From Gammaproteobacteria bacterium (GTDB lineage Bacteria; Pseudomonadota; Gammaproteobacteria; Steroidobacterales; JABDKV01): a stretch of DNA of 64,000 nt. Below, in pieces: positions 1 through 8,535 of this stretch; within the stretch, counting starts at the first letter, position 1, and the number at the start of each line of letters is the position of its first letter. Under the pieces are notes generated by a model, which saw only the letters and a program-made list of their open reading frames with translations, was not told the DNA's origin and ran no database searches. The stretch covers positions 62,001 to 126,000 of the forward strand of contig JABDJB010000056.1 in the NCBI GenBank assembly GCA_013003425.1. The letters are read 5' to 3'. The translations under genes and the position numbers were made by a program.

Positions 1-657
1 AGTATCTTCAAGAAGCGTCACGGGGTGTAGTGCAACAAGGCTGAGTGCTTCTTCCAGCCTGCAACCGAGCTGGCCCTCAAGCTGGTCGCGGGTGAGCAAA
101 ACCTGGTTGCGCAGCGTATCGAGCGACGGAGCACCGGTTGCGTGTACGCGCCAGGCTTCCTCGCCCATGGCGATGACTCGCTGGCGGGCGACATCCGTGG
201 GCGTGAAGTGCAGGTGCGCCATTTTGGTAATGGCGTTACGTACAGCATCGTCAATCGCACCCGTACTGATTTCGCCACCCTCGATATGCGCGATGGGAAT
301 GCGCAGTGCAAGCGCTGCCGCAGCAGGCGCCAGCAGCTCGTAGCGGTCGGCTATCAGCAGTAGCACATCGGGCCGGATCTGGCTGAACAGGTCAGCCAGC
401 CCCAGGGTTGCGAGGCCTATGGTTTTGGCCATGCCGACGTCGCTGTCCGAGCTGAGCAGGTTCTCATTGACGTGATCGACCGTGAACCCTGCAGCGCGAA
501 TTTCATCGATGCTGTAGCCGAATTCGGATGACAGGTGGGCGCCGCTGACGATCAGTTCCGCGTTGAGCCCCGGATGCTCAATGATCCGCTGCAGTGGCCA
601 CCGCAGGTGGGAAAAGTCGGCACGCGAAGTGGTCAGTACGGCAATGTGCCGGCTCAT
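1..657 (-). CDS. neuC: UDP-N-acetylglucosamine 2-epimerase (hydrolysing), NeuC family, 3' end cut by window edge
   Basis: Partial gene: 219 codons are visible and the C-terminal part lies outside the window. The N-terminus (MSRHIAVLTTSRADF) and the block HIEGGEISTGAIDDAVRN followed by ITKMAHLHF are characteristic of hydrolysing UDP-GlcNAc (or GDP-GlcNAc) 2-epimerases of the NeuC/LegG type, which make ManNAc or its diacetamido analogue for sialic, legionaminic or related nonulosonic acids on the cell surface. The start is the ATG at 657; an in-frame TGA lies ten codons upstream. A short overlapping frame from the previous gene region ends in ATGA at this start, so translation may be coupled. 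The partner synthase and cytidylyltransferase would be expected to the left, outside the window. The exact sugar substrate cannot be told from sequence. Confidence 0.82.
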   Translation of the reverse strand, partial: MSRHIAVLTTSRADFSHLRWPLQRIIEHPGLNAELIVSGAHLSSEFGYSIDEIRAAGFTVDHVNENLLSSDSDVGMAKTIGLATLGLADLFSQIRPDVLLLIADRYELLAPAAAALALRIPIAHIEGGEISTGAIDDAVRNAITKMAHLHFTPTDVARQRVIAMGEEAWRVHATGAPSLDTLRNQVLLTRDQLEGQLGCRLEEALSLVALHPVTLLEDT

Positions 658-732
658 TGCTGTGCCAGCCAGGCAACTTGCCGGTCAATGGTGTCTCGCG
701 ACAGCAGGCGCCCGAACCCCGGCAGGGCTGAC

Positions 733-2295
733 TTAATTATGGCCAAACAGCGCATAGGCCATTACATGAAAGATGTAGTGTTGTTCGTGCACGCCCTGGA
801 ACAGCCACGCACCGGGACCATCGGCATAGATTGCAACATCTGTGCCCGAGTGCGTTTCATAGCTCAGCGGTACCGCGCTTTCCTGCAGGTAGTCGAGGTG
901 TTCCGTGTCGACTGTTGTCAGGTCGGGTCGGCCGCCGGTTATTGCGCCATGCTGCGAGCCGGAGTGAGGGTGTTTCTTGACGCCCTCCGGCTGCTTGTCG
1001 GACGGTGCCACGTGTCCGGGCCCGTTGCCGTAAACCAGGGTTGTATAAGGCTTGCCGCTGGCGTCGCGGGCGTATTCGGCCGATTTGCCGCCATCCGCCG
1101 CGATGCTGACGACTTTGCCCAGGATCGGGTTGCCACGGTAAGGGTAGCCGGCAATTTCCATCACGTGACCATGATCGGCGGTTACCACAATCAGCGTATC
1201 GTCCGCGCTTGTAAGATTGCGTGCCGCTGCCACCGCGTCAGCCATGGCAATGGTGTCATGCAGGGCGCGGTAGGCGTTGCTGCCATGATGGGCATGATCG
1301 ATGCGGCCGCCCTCCACCAGCAGGAAAAAGCCGCGCTCCGATTTCTGCAGCATCTTCACAGCCGTGGTGACCATGTCGGACAGCGATGGCTCGCCTGCGG
1401 CACTGTCGTCACGATCAGCTTCGTATTGCATGTGCGAGGGCTCGAACAGGGCCAGCACCCGGTCATGACGCGACAGGTCCAGCCCGTCAAACTGGCCCTT
1501 GTTCCAGACGTAGGCGGCACGATCGCCGTGACGCTGCTGCCACTCAGAAATAAGGTCGCGGCCGTCGTCGCGCCGCCCGCTGCGATCGGGATACTCCGGG
1601 TCGGCAGTATTTAGCGGCATGAAATTGGAGCGGCCCCCGCCCATCACGACTTCCGGCGTGTCGCCATGAGTAAACGCAATAAGCTGCGCGGCGATCCCGG
1701 GGCAGTCGGGTGTCGCGAGTGATTCCCAGCCGCGCTCGGCCACGTGAGCAAAGGCGGCGGCCGGGGTCGCATGCGTGATTCTCGTCGTCGTGACCACGCC
1801 GGTTGCCATACCGGCATCTTCGGCATGCTCCAGCAGGGAGGGAACCGAGCTGCCGGCCACGCTGGTGCAGTCACCACGCCGCACACGGTCATCGACACCG
1901 ACGACGCCAATCTGGGTTTTTACACCGCTGAGCATTGCGGTCGCCGTGCCTGCTGAATCGGGCACCTGGGCGTTGGTGTTGTAGGTTTTGGCCAGTGCGA
2001 CGTAGGGGAACTGCTCGAACGACAGGCGATTCTCCTCGCCGCTGTTGCCGGCGAGCTGGCCCTGCCTGATCCGTGCCGCCGTCACAGTCGCCAGGCTCAT
2101 GCCGTCGCCGACGAAGAGAATGACGTTTTGCGCACGCGCCGGCACGCTGCGTTTCAAAGCTGCCTGCAGGTCGGCCCGCGCCTCGAGGTACCAGGTGTTA
2201 TCCAGCACCGGTAACGGGGTGCGGTGGATGTCCGGTGGCGCCATCGTCGTACAGGCACCGAGCAGCAATGACAGCAACAGGCAATTTATACGCAT
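733..2295 (-). CDS. alkaline phosphatase, PhoA superfamily, lipoprotein
   Basis: A 520-residue alkaline phosphatase (phosphomonoesterase) predicted to be anchored in the envelope. The start at 2295 is chosen because AAAGGAGG precedes it at good spacing and it begins a lipoprotein signal with lipobox LLGAC (Cys15). VILFVGDGMS contains the metal-binding Asp64. QVPDSAGTATAM contains the nucleophile Ser114 in the family DS-A-x-T context. VTADHGHV and SGSQHGAI carry further metal-binding Asp and His residues. A longer in-frame reading upstream lacks any signal and is not preferred. The alpha/beta hydrolase gene lies 82 bp upstream on the same strand, so the two may be cotranscribed. I see no clear Pho box. 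Confidence 0.9.
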   Translation of the reverse strand: MRINCLLLSLLLGACTTMAPPDIHRTPLPVLDNTWYLEARADLQAALKRSVPARAQNVILFVGDGMSLATVTAARIRQGQLAGNSGEENRLSFEQFPYVALAKTYNTNAQVPDSAGTATAMLSGVKTQIGVVGVDDRVRRGDCTSVAGSSVPSLLEHAEDAGMATGVVTTTRITHATPAAAFAHVAERGWESLATPDCPGIAAQLIAFTHGDTPEVVMGGGRSNFMPLNTADPEYPDRSGRRDDGRDLISEWQQRHGDRAAYVWNKGQFDGLDLSRHDRVLALFEPSHMQYEADRDDSAAGEPSLSDMVTTAVKMLQKSERGFFLLVEGGRIDHAHHGSNAYRALHDTIAMADAVAAARNLTSADDTLIVVTADHGHVMEIAGYPYRGNPILGKVVSIAADGGKSAEYARDASGKPYTTLVYGNGPGHVAPSDKQPEGVKKHPHSGSQHGAITGGRPDLTTVDTEHLDYLQESAVPLSYETHSGTDVAIYADGPGAWLFQGVHEQHYIFHVMAYALFGHN

Positions 2296-2377
2296 GGGCA
2301 GACCTCCTTTGGGCGACCTATTGCAACACAGCGCGCCGCGCCGCGGTACCGGCAGGCGTATCCGGCCCGGCCGCCGG

Positions 2378-3187
2378 CTATCGCGCCAGGAATTCCCGCA
2401 GCGCCTCGAAATAGTGCATTCCGGAAACAAGGTGTGCATCGCTGTGCCCGCCCTTCAGGGTAACCAGGCGGGCATTCCTGCTCGCTGCGGACAGCAGCTG
2501 CTCACTCATGTGATAAGGGATAGTCTCATCAGCATCGCTGTGAAGCAGCAGCAGAGGGCTGGTAATCGCAGCGATGCGTGACCTGGTGTCATAGCGGATG
2601 CGCGCGAGCGAGGAGGGCAGGAATGGGTAGACTTCGCGCGCCATGGCCGGAACGGAGGTAAAAGTAGATTCGAGGATTACCCCGGCCGGCGTAACCTGCG
2701 CGGCCAGCCAGGCGGCAACGGCACCACCGAGCGAACGGCCGAAAATCACGATGTCGCCGGGTGCAATCCGGCGTTTAACAGTGAGATGGTCCCAGGCGGC
2801 CTGTGCATCGCGGTAGGTACCGGTTTCGTCCGGCTTTCCACCGCTGCGGCCGTAACCGCGATAATCGATAATAAAGACATTGGCGCCGAGCCGGTTAAAG
2901 ATGGCAATCGACTCCAGCCGGTGAGAAATATTGCCGGCGTTACCGTGGAAAAACAGGATGGTGCGCGTGTCGCGTCCCGGAACATACCAGCCATGCAGAG
3001 CTACGCCATCGCTGGTTGTCAGCGCGACATCCTCGTAAGGCATGCCGGCATCGAGCGGCGTGGCCTGAAGCTGGCGTGTCGGTATGTCGGGGAAATACAG
3101 GAAGCGGCCCTGGAATCGCCAGACATAGGCAGCGATTCCGGCATAGAGCAGGGCAGCGAGCCCTAATAAGAGGAATAATGTGCGCAT
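2378..3187 (-). CDS. membrane-anchored alpha/beta hydrolase (Bem46/ABHD13-like)
   Basis: A 269-residue serine hydrolase with one N-terminal membrane segment (about residues 3-21) that would hold the catalytic domain at the membrane, probably on the periplasmic side. The fold markers are in order: oxyanion motif FFHGNAGN, a second block IIDYRGYGRSGG, nucleophile elbow GRSLGG, acid residue in LLHSDADETIP and the catalytic His in LKGGHSDAH. This arrangement is typical of the Bem46/ABHD13/YqkD-like group. The physiological substrate is not known for most members and cannot be read from sequence. It is divergent from the zinc peptidase, with only 18 bp between the start codons. Confidence 0.85.
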   Translation of the reverse strand: MRTLFLLLGLAALLYAGIAAYVWRFQGRFLYFPDIPTRQLQATPLDAGMPYEDVALTTSDGVALHGWYVPGRDTRTILFFHGNAGNISHRLESIAIFNRLGANVFIIDYRGYGRSGGKPDETGTYRDAQAAWDHLTVKRRIAPGDIVIFGRSLGGAVAAWLAAQVTPAGVILESTFTSVPAMAREVYPFLPSSLARIRYDTRSRIAAITSPLLLLHSDADETIPYHMSEQLLSAASRNARLVTLKGGHSDAHLVSGMHYFEALREFLAR

Positions 3188-3205
3188 CGGTAAGGGTAAC
3201 TATTA

Positions 3206-3889
3206 ATGCATATTGTACTGCTGCTCGTCGTTGTACTCACCATCCTGGTTGGCCCGTCGATCTGGGTGCGGTCGGTACTGAGGAAATACAGCCAGCCGGC
3301 AGACCGCTATAGCGGCACCGGTGGCGAGCTGGCCCGCCATTTGCTCGACAACCTGGGCTTGTCAGATGTTGCCGTCGAGACGACGGAGGCAGGCGACCAC
3401 TACGACCCGGCAGATTGCGCCGTGCGGCTCACCCCCGACAAGCACGACGGCCGCTCGCTGACCGCTATTACAGTGGCGGCCCACGAGGTGGGTCATGCGA
3501 TGCAGGACCGCGACCGCTTCGCCCCGCTGCGCTGGCGCACGCGCCTGGTGGGCGTAGCAGCGGCTGGCGAGAAAGTCGGTGCCGGAATGCTGATGGTGGC
3601 CCCGGTGGCGGGGCTGCTGACGCGTGCCCCGATAACAGCGCTGTTGTTTGCCGGCGGCGGCCTGCTGAGCCTGGCTTCGGTTGCTGCGGTACACCTGGTG
3701 ACATTGCCGACCGAGTTCGATGCCAGCTTTACCCGGGCACTGCCAATCCTGGAAGGCGGTGATTACCTGCAACCCGGAGACGCGCCGCACGCTCGCAAAA
3801 TTCTTACTGCTGCGGCGCTGACCTATGTCGCGGCGGCGCTGATGAGCCTGCTCAACGTTGGTCGGTGGCTGGCGATTTTGCGGCGCTGA
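3206..3889 (+). CDS. membrane zinc metallopeptidase, YugP family
   Basis: A 227-residue membrane protein of the neutral zinc metallopeptidase family (Zn_peptidase_2, YugP-like). An N-terminal membrane segment (residues 2-20) precedes AAHEVGHAMQ, where His93, Glu94 and His97 form the HExxH zinc site. Hydrophobic stretches follow at about 120-165 and 205-222. The family's conserved pattern of an early peptidase motif followed by membrane helices and a PTEFDAS block is present. Its substrate is unknown. The last 38 bp overlap the 3' end of the convergent DUF192 gene. Confidence 0.85.
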   Translation: MHIVLLLVVVLTILVGPSIWVRSVLRKYSQPADRYSGTGGELARHLLDNLGLSDVAVETTEAGDHYDPADCAVRLTPDKHDGRSLTAITVAAHEVGHAMQDRDRFAPLRWRTRLVGVAAAGEKVGAGMLMVAPVAGLLTRAPITALLFAGGGLLSLASVAAVHLVTLPTEFDASFTRALPILEGGDYLQPGDAPHARKILTAAALTYVAAALMSLLNVGRWLAILRR

Positions 3890-4355
3890 CGCGCGAGAAT
3901 GCGCGGTAGATCACACGATCACCCGGAGCCAGCCCAAGCCGCTTACTTGTTCCGGCGTTAAGCTCAAGCACCGCAACGGCATCACCCGCTGAACGGATCG
4001 ATGCCAGCGAATGCGGCACCGTGTCCGCCTCGATATTGACGATAGTGCCGTCGGCGCGAATAAACAGCATGTCCAGCGACAGCAATGTGTTTTTCATCCA
4101 CATGCTGATCTGTTGTGGCTGGTCATACAGAAACAGCATGCCGTAGTCGTCGGGTAGTGATTTCACATGCATCAGGCCGCGAGCCTTCTGCTGTCCTGTC
4201 AGTGCGAGATAGGCGACAAACCGGTGGGTGTCGCCAGCGGCGGTTTCAATGTGCAGTGGCGTGGCAAAAAAGCCGGCCAGGGCCGGGTCACGCTCGCCAG
4301 CTCCGGCGCATGCGTGCAGTGCCACGAGGGCTATCAGTAGCAATCGGATGATCAC
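3852..4355 (-). CDS. DUF192 family exported protein
   Basis: A 167-residue protein with an N-terminal signal (MIIRLLLIALVALHACAGAG; possible lipobox around Cys16) followed by a DUF192 domain. Family markers include GLMHVKSLPDDYGMLFLY, MWMKNTLLSLDMLFI and the C-terminal NAGTSKRLGLAPGD. The start codon is GTG at 4355. DUF192 proteins are small beta-rich envelope proteins of unknown biochemical role. The gene overlaps the convergent peptidase gene by 38 bp. The porin gene follows upstream on the same strand, but the strong terminator between them suggests a separate transcript. Confidence 0.85.
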   Translation of the reverse strand: MIIRLLLIALVALHACAGAGERDPALAGFFATPLHIETAAGDTHRFVAYLALTGQQKARGLMHVKSLPDDYGMLFLYDQPQQISMWMKNTLLSLDMLFIRADGTIVNIEADTVPHSLASIRSAGDAVAVLELNAGTSKRLGLAPGDRVIYRAFSRVSAAKSPATDQR

Positions 4356-4403
4356 GATGCTTTGTTCGACACCTGTCGCTGTCCGCGGTTCGTCAAAAAA
4401 AGA

Positions 4404-4433
4404 AAAGCCCGGCAGCAGCCGCTGCCGGGCTTT
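4404..4433 (-). terminator. Rho-independent terminator of the porin gene
   Basis: A perfect 13-bp stem (AAAGCCCGGCAGC) with a 4-base loop is followed on the minus strand by a T-rich run (TTTTCTTTTTTT). It lies 21 bp after the porin stop codon. On the plus strand it is followed by a shorter T run, so it could act in both directions. Confidence 0.9.
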
Positions 4434-4454
4434 ATTTTACCTGCTACGCGCCCT

Positions 4455-5741
4455 TCAGTTGAGGATGCGCAGCTCCACACGGCGGTTACGGATGCGTCCC
4501 GGACGCGTGGAGTTGTCGGCGACTGGCTCGGATTCACCGTAGCCTTTCGCCGTGATGTTGTCGGCATTCACGCCCCTGGAGATCAGGTAGCGGCGTACCG
4601 ATTCGGCACGGCGCTGCGACAGGTCACGGTTGAACTCGGCCGGGCCCGACGTATCGGTGTGGCCGGCGGCCTCCACTCGCAGGTCAGGGTTCCGGCGCAG
4701 GGTTTCCGCAGCCTCTTTGAGGATCGCAGTCGATTCATCAACCAGCTTGGCCGAGCTCAGCTCAAACTGCACGCCAGGCAGATCGATTTTGTCGCGAATC
4801 TCGCAGCCACGGACATCGATGCGCACGCCCATGGTTGTGTTCGGGCAGCTGTCGAGACTGTCGACGACGCTGTCGCCGTCGCTGTCGACCTCGCAGCCAT
4901 CAGCCCCGACCTTTACCGAACGCGGAGTGCCGGGGCACTTGTCCATGTCGTCGGTAACGCCGTCACCATCGTTGTCAGCCGCCGGCGGGCAGCCACGCGC
5001 GTCAACTTTGGTGCCACGCGCGGTGTCCGGGCAGCGATCCTTGCTGTTGGCAACGCCATCGTTGTCACTGTCGAGCTCGCAGCCGTACTGGTCAACGCTG
5101 CTGCCCGCGGTGGTAGCCGGGCACAGATCGACATCATCGGCGACGCCGTCACCGTCGGCATCAGGCAGTGTCTTTGGTGTGCGTGCCGGCGCTTCACCCA
5201 GCGGCATGTAAAAGCCGATGGTTGTCAGCAAGTCGCCAAAGCTGCTCGGGTCATGCAGATCGAGCCGGTAGCGCACTTCGGCGCGGAAGCGCGACGCCGC
5301 ATCGCCCAGCGGGGCAACCAGGCCCAGGCCAACCGAGCCCATAAAATTGTCGTAGTCCAGCTCACCAGCGACACTCGGATGCTCGACGATATCGTCGCGG
5401 ATCCAGCCGGTGCCAAGCAGAACGTATGGCGTGACCAGGCCGCTGGTGTTGAGGCTGCGCAGGAAATCAACGCCGATTCCCATCATGTTCTGTTCGTTGA
5501 ACCCGTCGTGCTGGCCGCCAAAAGCGGAAAACTCCAGTGCCCAGGCTTCGGCGATTTGCCTGCCGAGCCCGAGACTGACCGCCACGCCGGGATCAGCCGC
5601 GCGGTCCTTGTCTTCCCAGTTCATGCCAACCATCGGCGAGAAGTACCACTGCCCTTCGGGAACTATCCAGTCGGTTGCGGAAGCCGACTGAAGGGTCAGA
5701 AAACTGAGAAGTACAGTTGCCAGGACCATACATCTGTTCAT
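4455..5741 (-). CDS. OmpA/OprF-family outer-membrane protein with thrombospondin type 3 repeats
   Basis: A 428-residue outer-membrane protein. A signal peptide (residues 1-22, cleavage after SASA) is followed by an eight-stranded beta-barrel region (to about residue 190). Next come four Asp-rich thrombospondin type 3 / Ca-binding repeats (DADGDGVADDVDLCP, DSDNDGVANSKDRCP, DNDGDGVTDDMDKCP, DSDGDSVVDSLDSCP). The C-terminal OmpA domain binds peptidoglycan (AGHTDTSGPAEFNRDLSQRRA and GYGESEPVADN). This is the OprF-like arrangement: barrel, Ca-binding hinge, peptidoglycan anchor. Its expected role is envelope stability and slow general diffusion. A CRP-like half-site lies about 95 bp upstream. Confidence 0.92.
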   Translation of the reverse strand: MNRCMVLATVLLSFLTLQSASATDWIVPEGQWYFSPMVGMNWEDKDRAADPGVAVSLGLGRQIAEAWALEFSAFGGQHDGFNEQNMMGIGVDFLRSLNTSGLVTPYVLLGTGWIRDDIVEHPSVAGELDYDNFMGSVGLGLVAPLGDAASRFRAEVRYRLDLHDPSSFGDLLTTIGFYMPLGEAPARTPKTLPDADGDGVADDVDLCPATTAGSSVDQYGCELDSDNDGVANSKDRCPDTARGTKVDARGCPPAADNDGDGVTDDMDKCPGTPRSVKVGADGCEVDSDGDSVVDSLDSCPNTTMGVRIDVRGCEIRDKIDLPGVQFELSSAKLVDESTAILKEAAETLRRNPDLRVEAAGHTDTSGPAEFNRDLSQRRAESVRRYLISRGVNADNITAKGYGESEPVADNSTRPGRIRNRRVELRILN

Positions 5742-5833
5742 AGGTTTGCTCCGTTATTCCTTGACTGACGTACCGCTTCGTACGCCTTGCACGATCGATG
5801 TGGCGCAAATGTACCACAAGGCTGCCAACAAAT

Positions 5834-5849
5834 AATGCTTCTGATCACA
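5834..5849 (-). promoter_or_regulatory. possible CRP half-site upstream of the porin gene
   Basis: On the minus strand this reads TGTGATCAGAAGCATT: a perfect left half (TGTGATC) and a poor right half of the CRP site. A weak -10 candidate (TACATT) follows such that the site centre would fall near -40. The evidence is weaker than for the symmetric sites elsewhere in the window. Confidence 0.3.
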
Positions 5850-5931
5850 TTCCTGCGGCTGGCCGGGAGTTCGCTTTTTTCAGCCGGGCGGCGGTGAAAC
5901 ATGCTGGCTGCTGACCAGTTTGTTTCACGGC

Positions 5932-6870
5932 TCAGCTGCCCTGGCGGCCGACTACCGGTTGGGCGCGCACGGCCGCGGCCATGATTGAGCCGATGACTAC
6001 CATCACGGCGCCACCTATCTTCAATCCGTCAAGTGGCTCTTCGAGGTCAAACCCCGGGAGCACGGCACCCAGCACCACCATCGCGACCAGCGTAAGTAAG
6101 GGAGCGATGGCGATAATGGCACTGACCCGTGAGGCTTCCAGGTGTTCGAGGGCTTCGGCAAACGCACCATAGGCGATCAGCGTGTTGATCGAGGCAAATG
6201 CCAGAAGCATCAGCGTAAGCCCGTCGACCTTGCTGATCTGCCCCGGATCCGAGCCGGGAAGAAAAATGAATACCGCTGCAATATAGATACACAGCAGGAT
6301 GCTGTCCGAGCGCATGGTCCTGAGCAGCTGCTTCTGTGCCAGGGCATATCCGGCCCAGACTACGGCGGACAGGGCAACCAGCCAGATACCCTGCGACTGG
6401 TTGCCCGGGGCAAAGAACTCGCCCAGCTGCCGGTTGAAAAACAGCACCTGGCCGGACAGGAACACCCCCAGTCCGGCCCACTGCAGCGGGGAGAACCGCT
6501 CATTAAATACCAGCAATGCTCCAAGCAGCAGCAACACCGGTGCCAGCTGGACCACGATCTGTGCGGTGCCCGGTGTGACGTAATCCAGGCCCAGCAGGTA
6601 GAACAGGTAGTTGCCACACAGGCCGAGGATGGCGATGGACAGCAGCAGCCAGCCGGTCAGGCCCAACTGGCGCAGCCGCGGCCACCTGCGCCGGCGAAAG
6701 GCAAAGGCACCCAGCACCAATGTCGCCAGCAGGAAGCGGTACCAGGTAATGGTGACAGCATCCATCTGTTGCAGGGTAATTTTGAGCGCGATAGGCAACA
6801 CGCCCCACATCAGGGCTGTTGTCAGGGCGAGCAGGGCGCCCAGCCTCCAGCGGCCGGAAGTCTCGTGCAC
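5932..6870 (-). CDS. EamA/DMT-family transporter
   Basis: A 312-residue integral membrane protein with about ten hydrophobic segments and two EamA repeats, for example LGALLALTTALMWGVLPIAL in the first half and WLVALSAVVWAGYALAQK in the second. DMT transporters usually export small metabolites; the substrate is unknown. The start is GTG at 6870, just after the stop codon of the upstream kinase gene (6888) and preceded by a G-rich ribosome site; a longer reading frame would run back into that gene. The two genes form a likely operon. Confidence 0.88.
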   Translation of the reverse strand: MHETSGRWRLGALLALTTALMWGVLPIALKITLQQMDAVTITWYRFLLATLVLGAFAFRRRRWPRLRQLGLTGWLLLSIAILGLCGNYLFYLLGLDYVTPGTAQIVVQLAPVLLLLGALLVFNERFSPLQWAGLGVFLSGQVLFFNRQLGEFFAPGNQSQGIWLVALSAVVWAGYALAQKQLLRTMRSDSILLCIYIAAVFIFLPGSDPGQISKVDGLTLMLLAFASINTLIAYGAFAEALEHLEASRVSAIIAIAPLLTLVAMVVLGAVLPGFDLEEPLDGLKIGGAVMVVIGSIMAAAVRAQPVVGRQGS

Positions 6871-6887
6871 TGTCTGACCCCCGGGTT

Positions 6888-8498
6888 CTAGTCGCCGGTT
6901 TCCCGGCCGAGCTTGCGCCATATCTCGCCAACCACGCGCAACGGGTCGGCGGCTGCAGCGGTGTCGATGTTTATGGCAAACACCCGCTCTTCGTCTGTCA
7001 GTGGCTGGGCATTGCGCTGCTGATACCCGAGCACCTCGACATCTGCCTCTGAAGCATCGCCGCCGTCCCACGCGCGCTGCGTGATGCGCTCACGCAGCGT
7101 GGTCGGGTCAGCAACGCATTCGAGGATGACGAGGCTGGCGGTCGACTGGCGGGCGAGATCGACAAACAGGCCACGCTGCTCCGACGTTAGCAAGGCGGCA
7201 TCGACGATTACGTCAAAGCTGGCCGCAAGCACGTCGGCCGCGCGATCGCGCAGGTACCGGTAGGTTTGCTGCGTCGCTTCGGCGGTGTAGATGCCGGCGC
7301 CAGGGGCACTGTTGCTGGTATCCAGCGCGTCGATACCGTGCAGCCGCTTGCGCTCGATGTCGGAGCGCAGGCGGATTGCGGGTATCACGCTGGCCAGTCG
7401 CGAGGTGAGCCAGGTCTTGCCCGACCCGGTCAGTCCGTTGGTAATGATCAGCGCCGGAAAGCGTGGCCGGATAGCTCGTTCCGCCAGCGCCAGGTGCATG
7501 CGGTAGTGCCGCGCTGCGTCCATGTAGACCTGGCTGCCTGGTTCGTTTTGCTCAGCGCGAATTGCAGCGATCTTTGCCCGCACCATCGACGCATAAACAA
7601 TGTAGAAACGCAGCAGGGCAGTACCGTTGTAATCGCCGGTCAGTTCCAGGTAACGGTTGAGAAAGCGCCACGCCATGTCGACGCGCTGCCGTGCCGCCAG
7701 GTCCATCACGAGGAAACCAACCTCTGACATGCAATCGCGCCAGCGCAGTGCCGGATCGAATTCTATGCAATCGAAGGCCACGATCTGGTTGTCGTACGCG
7801 GCCAGGTTCGACAGGTGCAGGTCGCCGTGATTCTCGCGTATCCGGCCGTCATGACGGCGCTGTTCGAAGCGCGGCCGCAGCAGTGCTACCTGGGTGGCGG
7901 TCCACTCGCCCAGCCGCAGCAGCGTGGAACGATCACCAGCATCATCGACCAGCGTATCCAGCGTGGTGAAATTGGCCATTGCTGGTTGCGCGATCGCTTC
8001 GACAGTGCCCCGGTCACTGGTGTCATCGGCCACTTTTGCCTGGTCGTGCATGGCGGCAACGGCAGCGGCAAGCTTGTCCATGTCGCCCAGTTCCAGGGAG
8101 CCGGCCAGCAGCTGCCGGTCGAGCTGGGAGTCCTGCTTGAACTCGCGCATCCGCACGGCATACTCGATTGCTTCAGGCGCGCTGCTGTCAGCGGCGACCT
8201 TCGGTGCCGATTCGCTGCCGGTGATGGCCACTACGGACTCGTAAAGCTGCGGGGATAAACGCTGGTTCAGGCGCAGTTCCTCTTCGCAAGCCTGGCGGCG
8301 CTGCCCGAGAGTGCTGAAGTCGAGAAAGCCGAGGGTGACCGGGCGCTTTATCTTGTAGGCATATTCACCGGTCAGCAGGACCCAGGAGACATGGGTTTCT
8401 ATTGCCCGTACCTCGCTGACCGGGTGTGGCCACGCCTCGGGGCTGCACAGCCCCCGGATGAGCGGGGGCAGATTCTGGTGCGCTGCGTCGCTATGCAT
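6888..8498 (-). CDS. bifunctional aminoglycoside-phosphotransferase-like / P-loop kinase protein
   Basis: A 536-residue two-domain protein. The N-terminal half (to about 330) looks like the APH/choline-kinase fold: YAYKIKRPV for the ATP-binding Lys, then the catalytic-loop block GDLHLSNLAAYDNQIVAFDCIEFDP. The C-terminal half has a P-loop near residue 354 (NGLTGSGKT) and resembles small-molecule kinases of the COG0645 type. This fusion (COG2187 plus COG0645) is common in proteobacteria. No substrate is established and it should not be read as an antibiotic-resistance gene. It is divergent from korC with only 37 bp between starts. Confidence 0.82.
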   Translation of the reverse strand: MHSDAAHQNLPPLIRGLCSPEAWPHPVSEVRAIETHVSWVLLTGEYAYKIKRPVTLGFLDFSTLGQRRQACEEELRLNQRLSPQLYESVVAITGSESAPKVAADSSAPEAIEYAVRMREFKQDSQLDRQLLAGSLELGDMDKLAAAVAAMHDQAKVADDTSDRGTVEAIAQPAMANFTTLDTLVDDAGDRSTLLRLGEWTATQVALLRPRFEQRRHDGRIRENHGDLHLSNLAAYDNQIVAFDCIEFDPALRWRDCMSEVGFLVMDLAARQRVDMAWRFLNRYLELTGDYNGTALLRFYIVYASMVRAKIAAIRAEQNEPGSQVYMDAARHYRMHLALAERAIRPRFPALIITNGLTGSGKTWLTSRLASVIPAIRLRSDIERKRLHGIDALDTSNSAPGAGIYTAEATQQTYRYLRDRAADVLAASFDVIVDAALLTSEQRGLFVDLARQSTASLVILECVADPTTLRERITQRAWDGGDASEADVEVLGYQQRNAQPLTDEERVFAINIDTAAAADPLRVVGEIWRKLGRETGD

Positions 8499-8535
8499 GA
8501 TCGAGCCCTTCGTTCCCCTGTGAAACTACATTAAT

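Noticed and set aside
535-1614. A 359-codon open frame on the plus strand across the alkaline phosphatase gene
   Set aside because: Antisense to a gene with a clear ribosome site, lipobox and catalytic motifs; amino-acid composition is typical of a GC-driven shadow.
4362-5768. A 468-codon open frame on the plus strand across the porin gene
   Set aside because: It is antisense to a porin with a signal peptide, Ca-binding repeats and an OmpA domain. The frame is open because of high GC at third positions. Its translation has no domain-like features.
5894-5928. Inverted repeat GTGAAACA...TGTTTCAC after the EamA gene
   Set aside because: The 19-base loop and AT-rich 8-bp arms with no T run do not make a terminator; an operator function cannot be excluded but nothing supports it.
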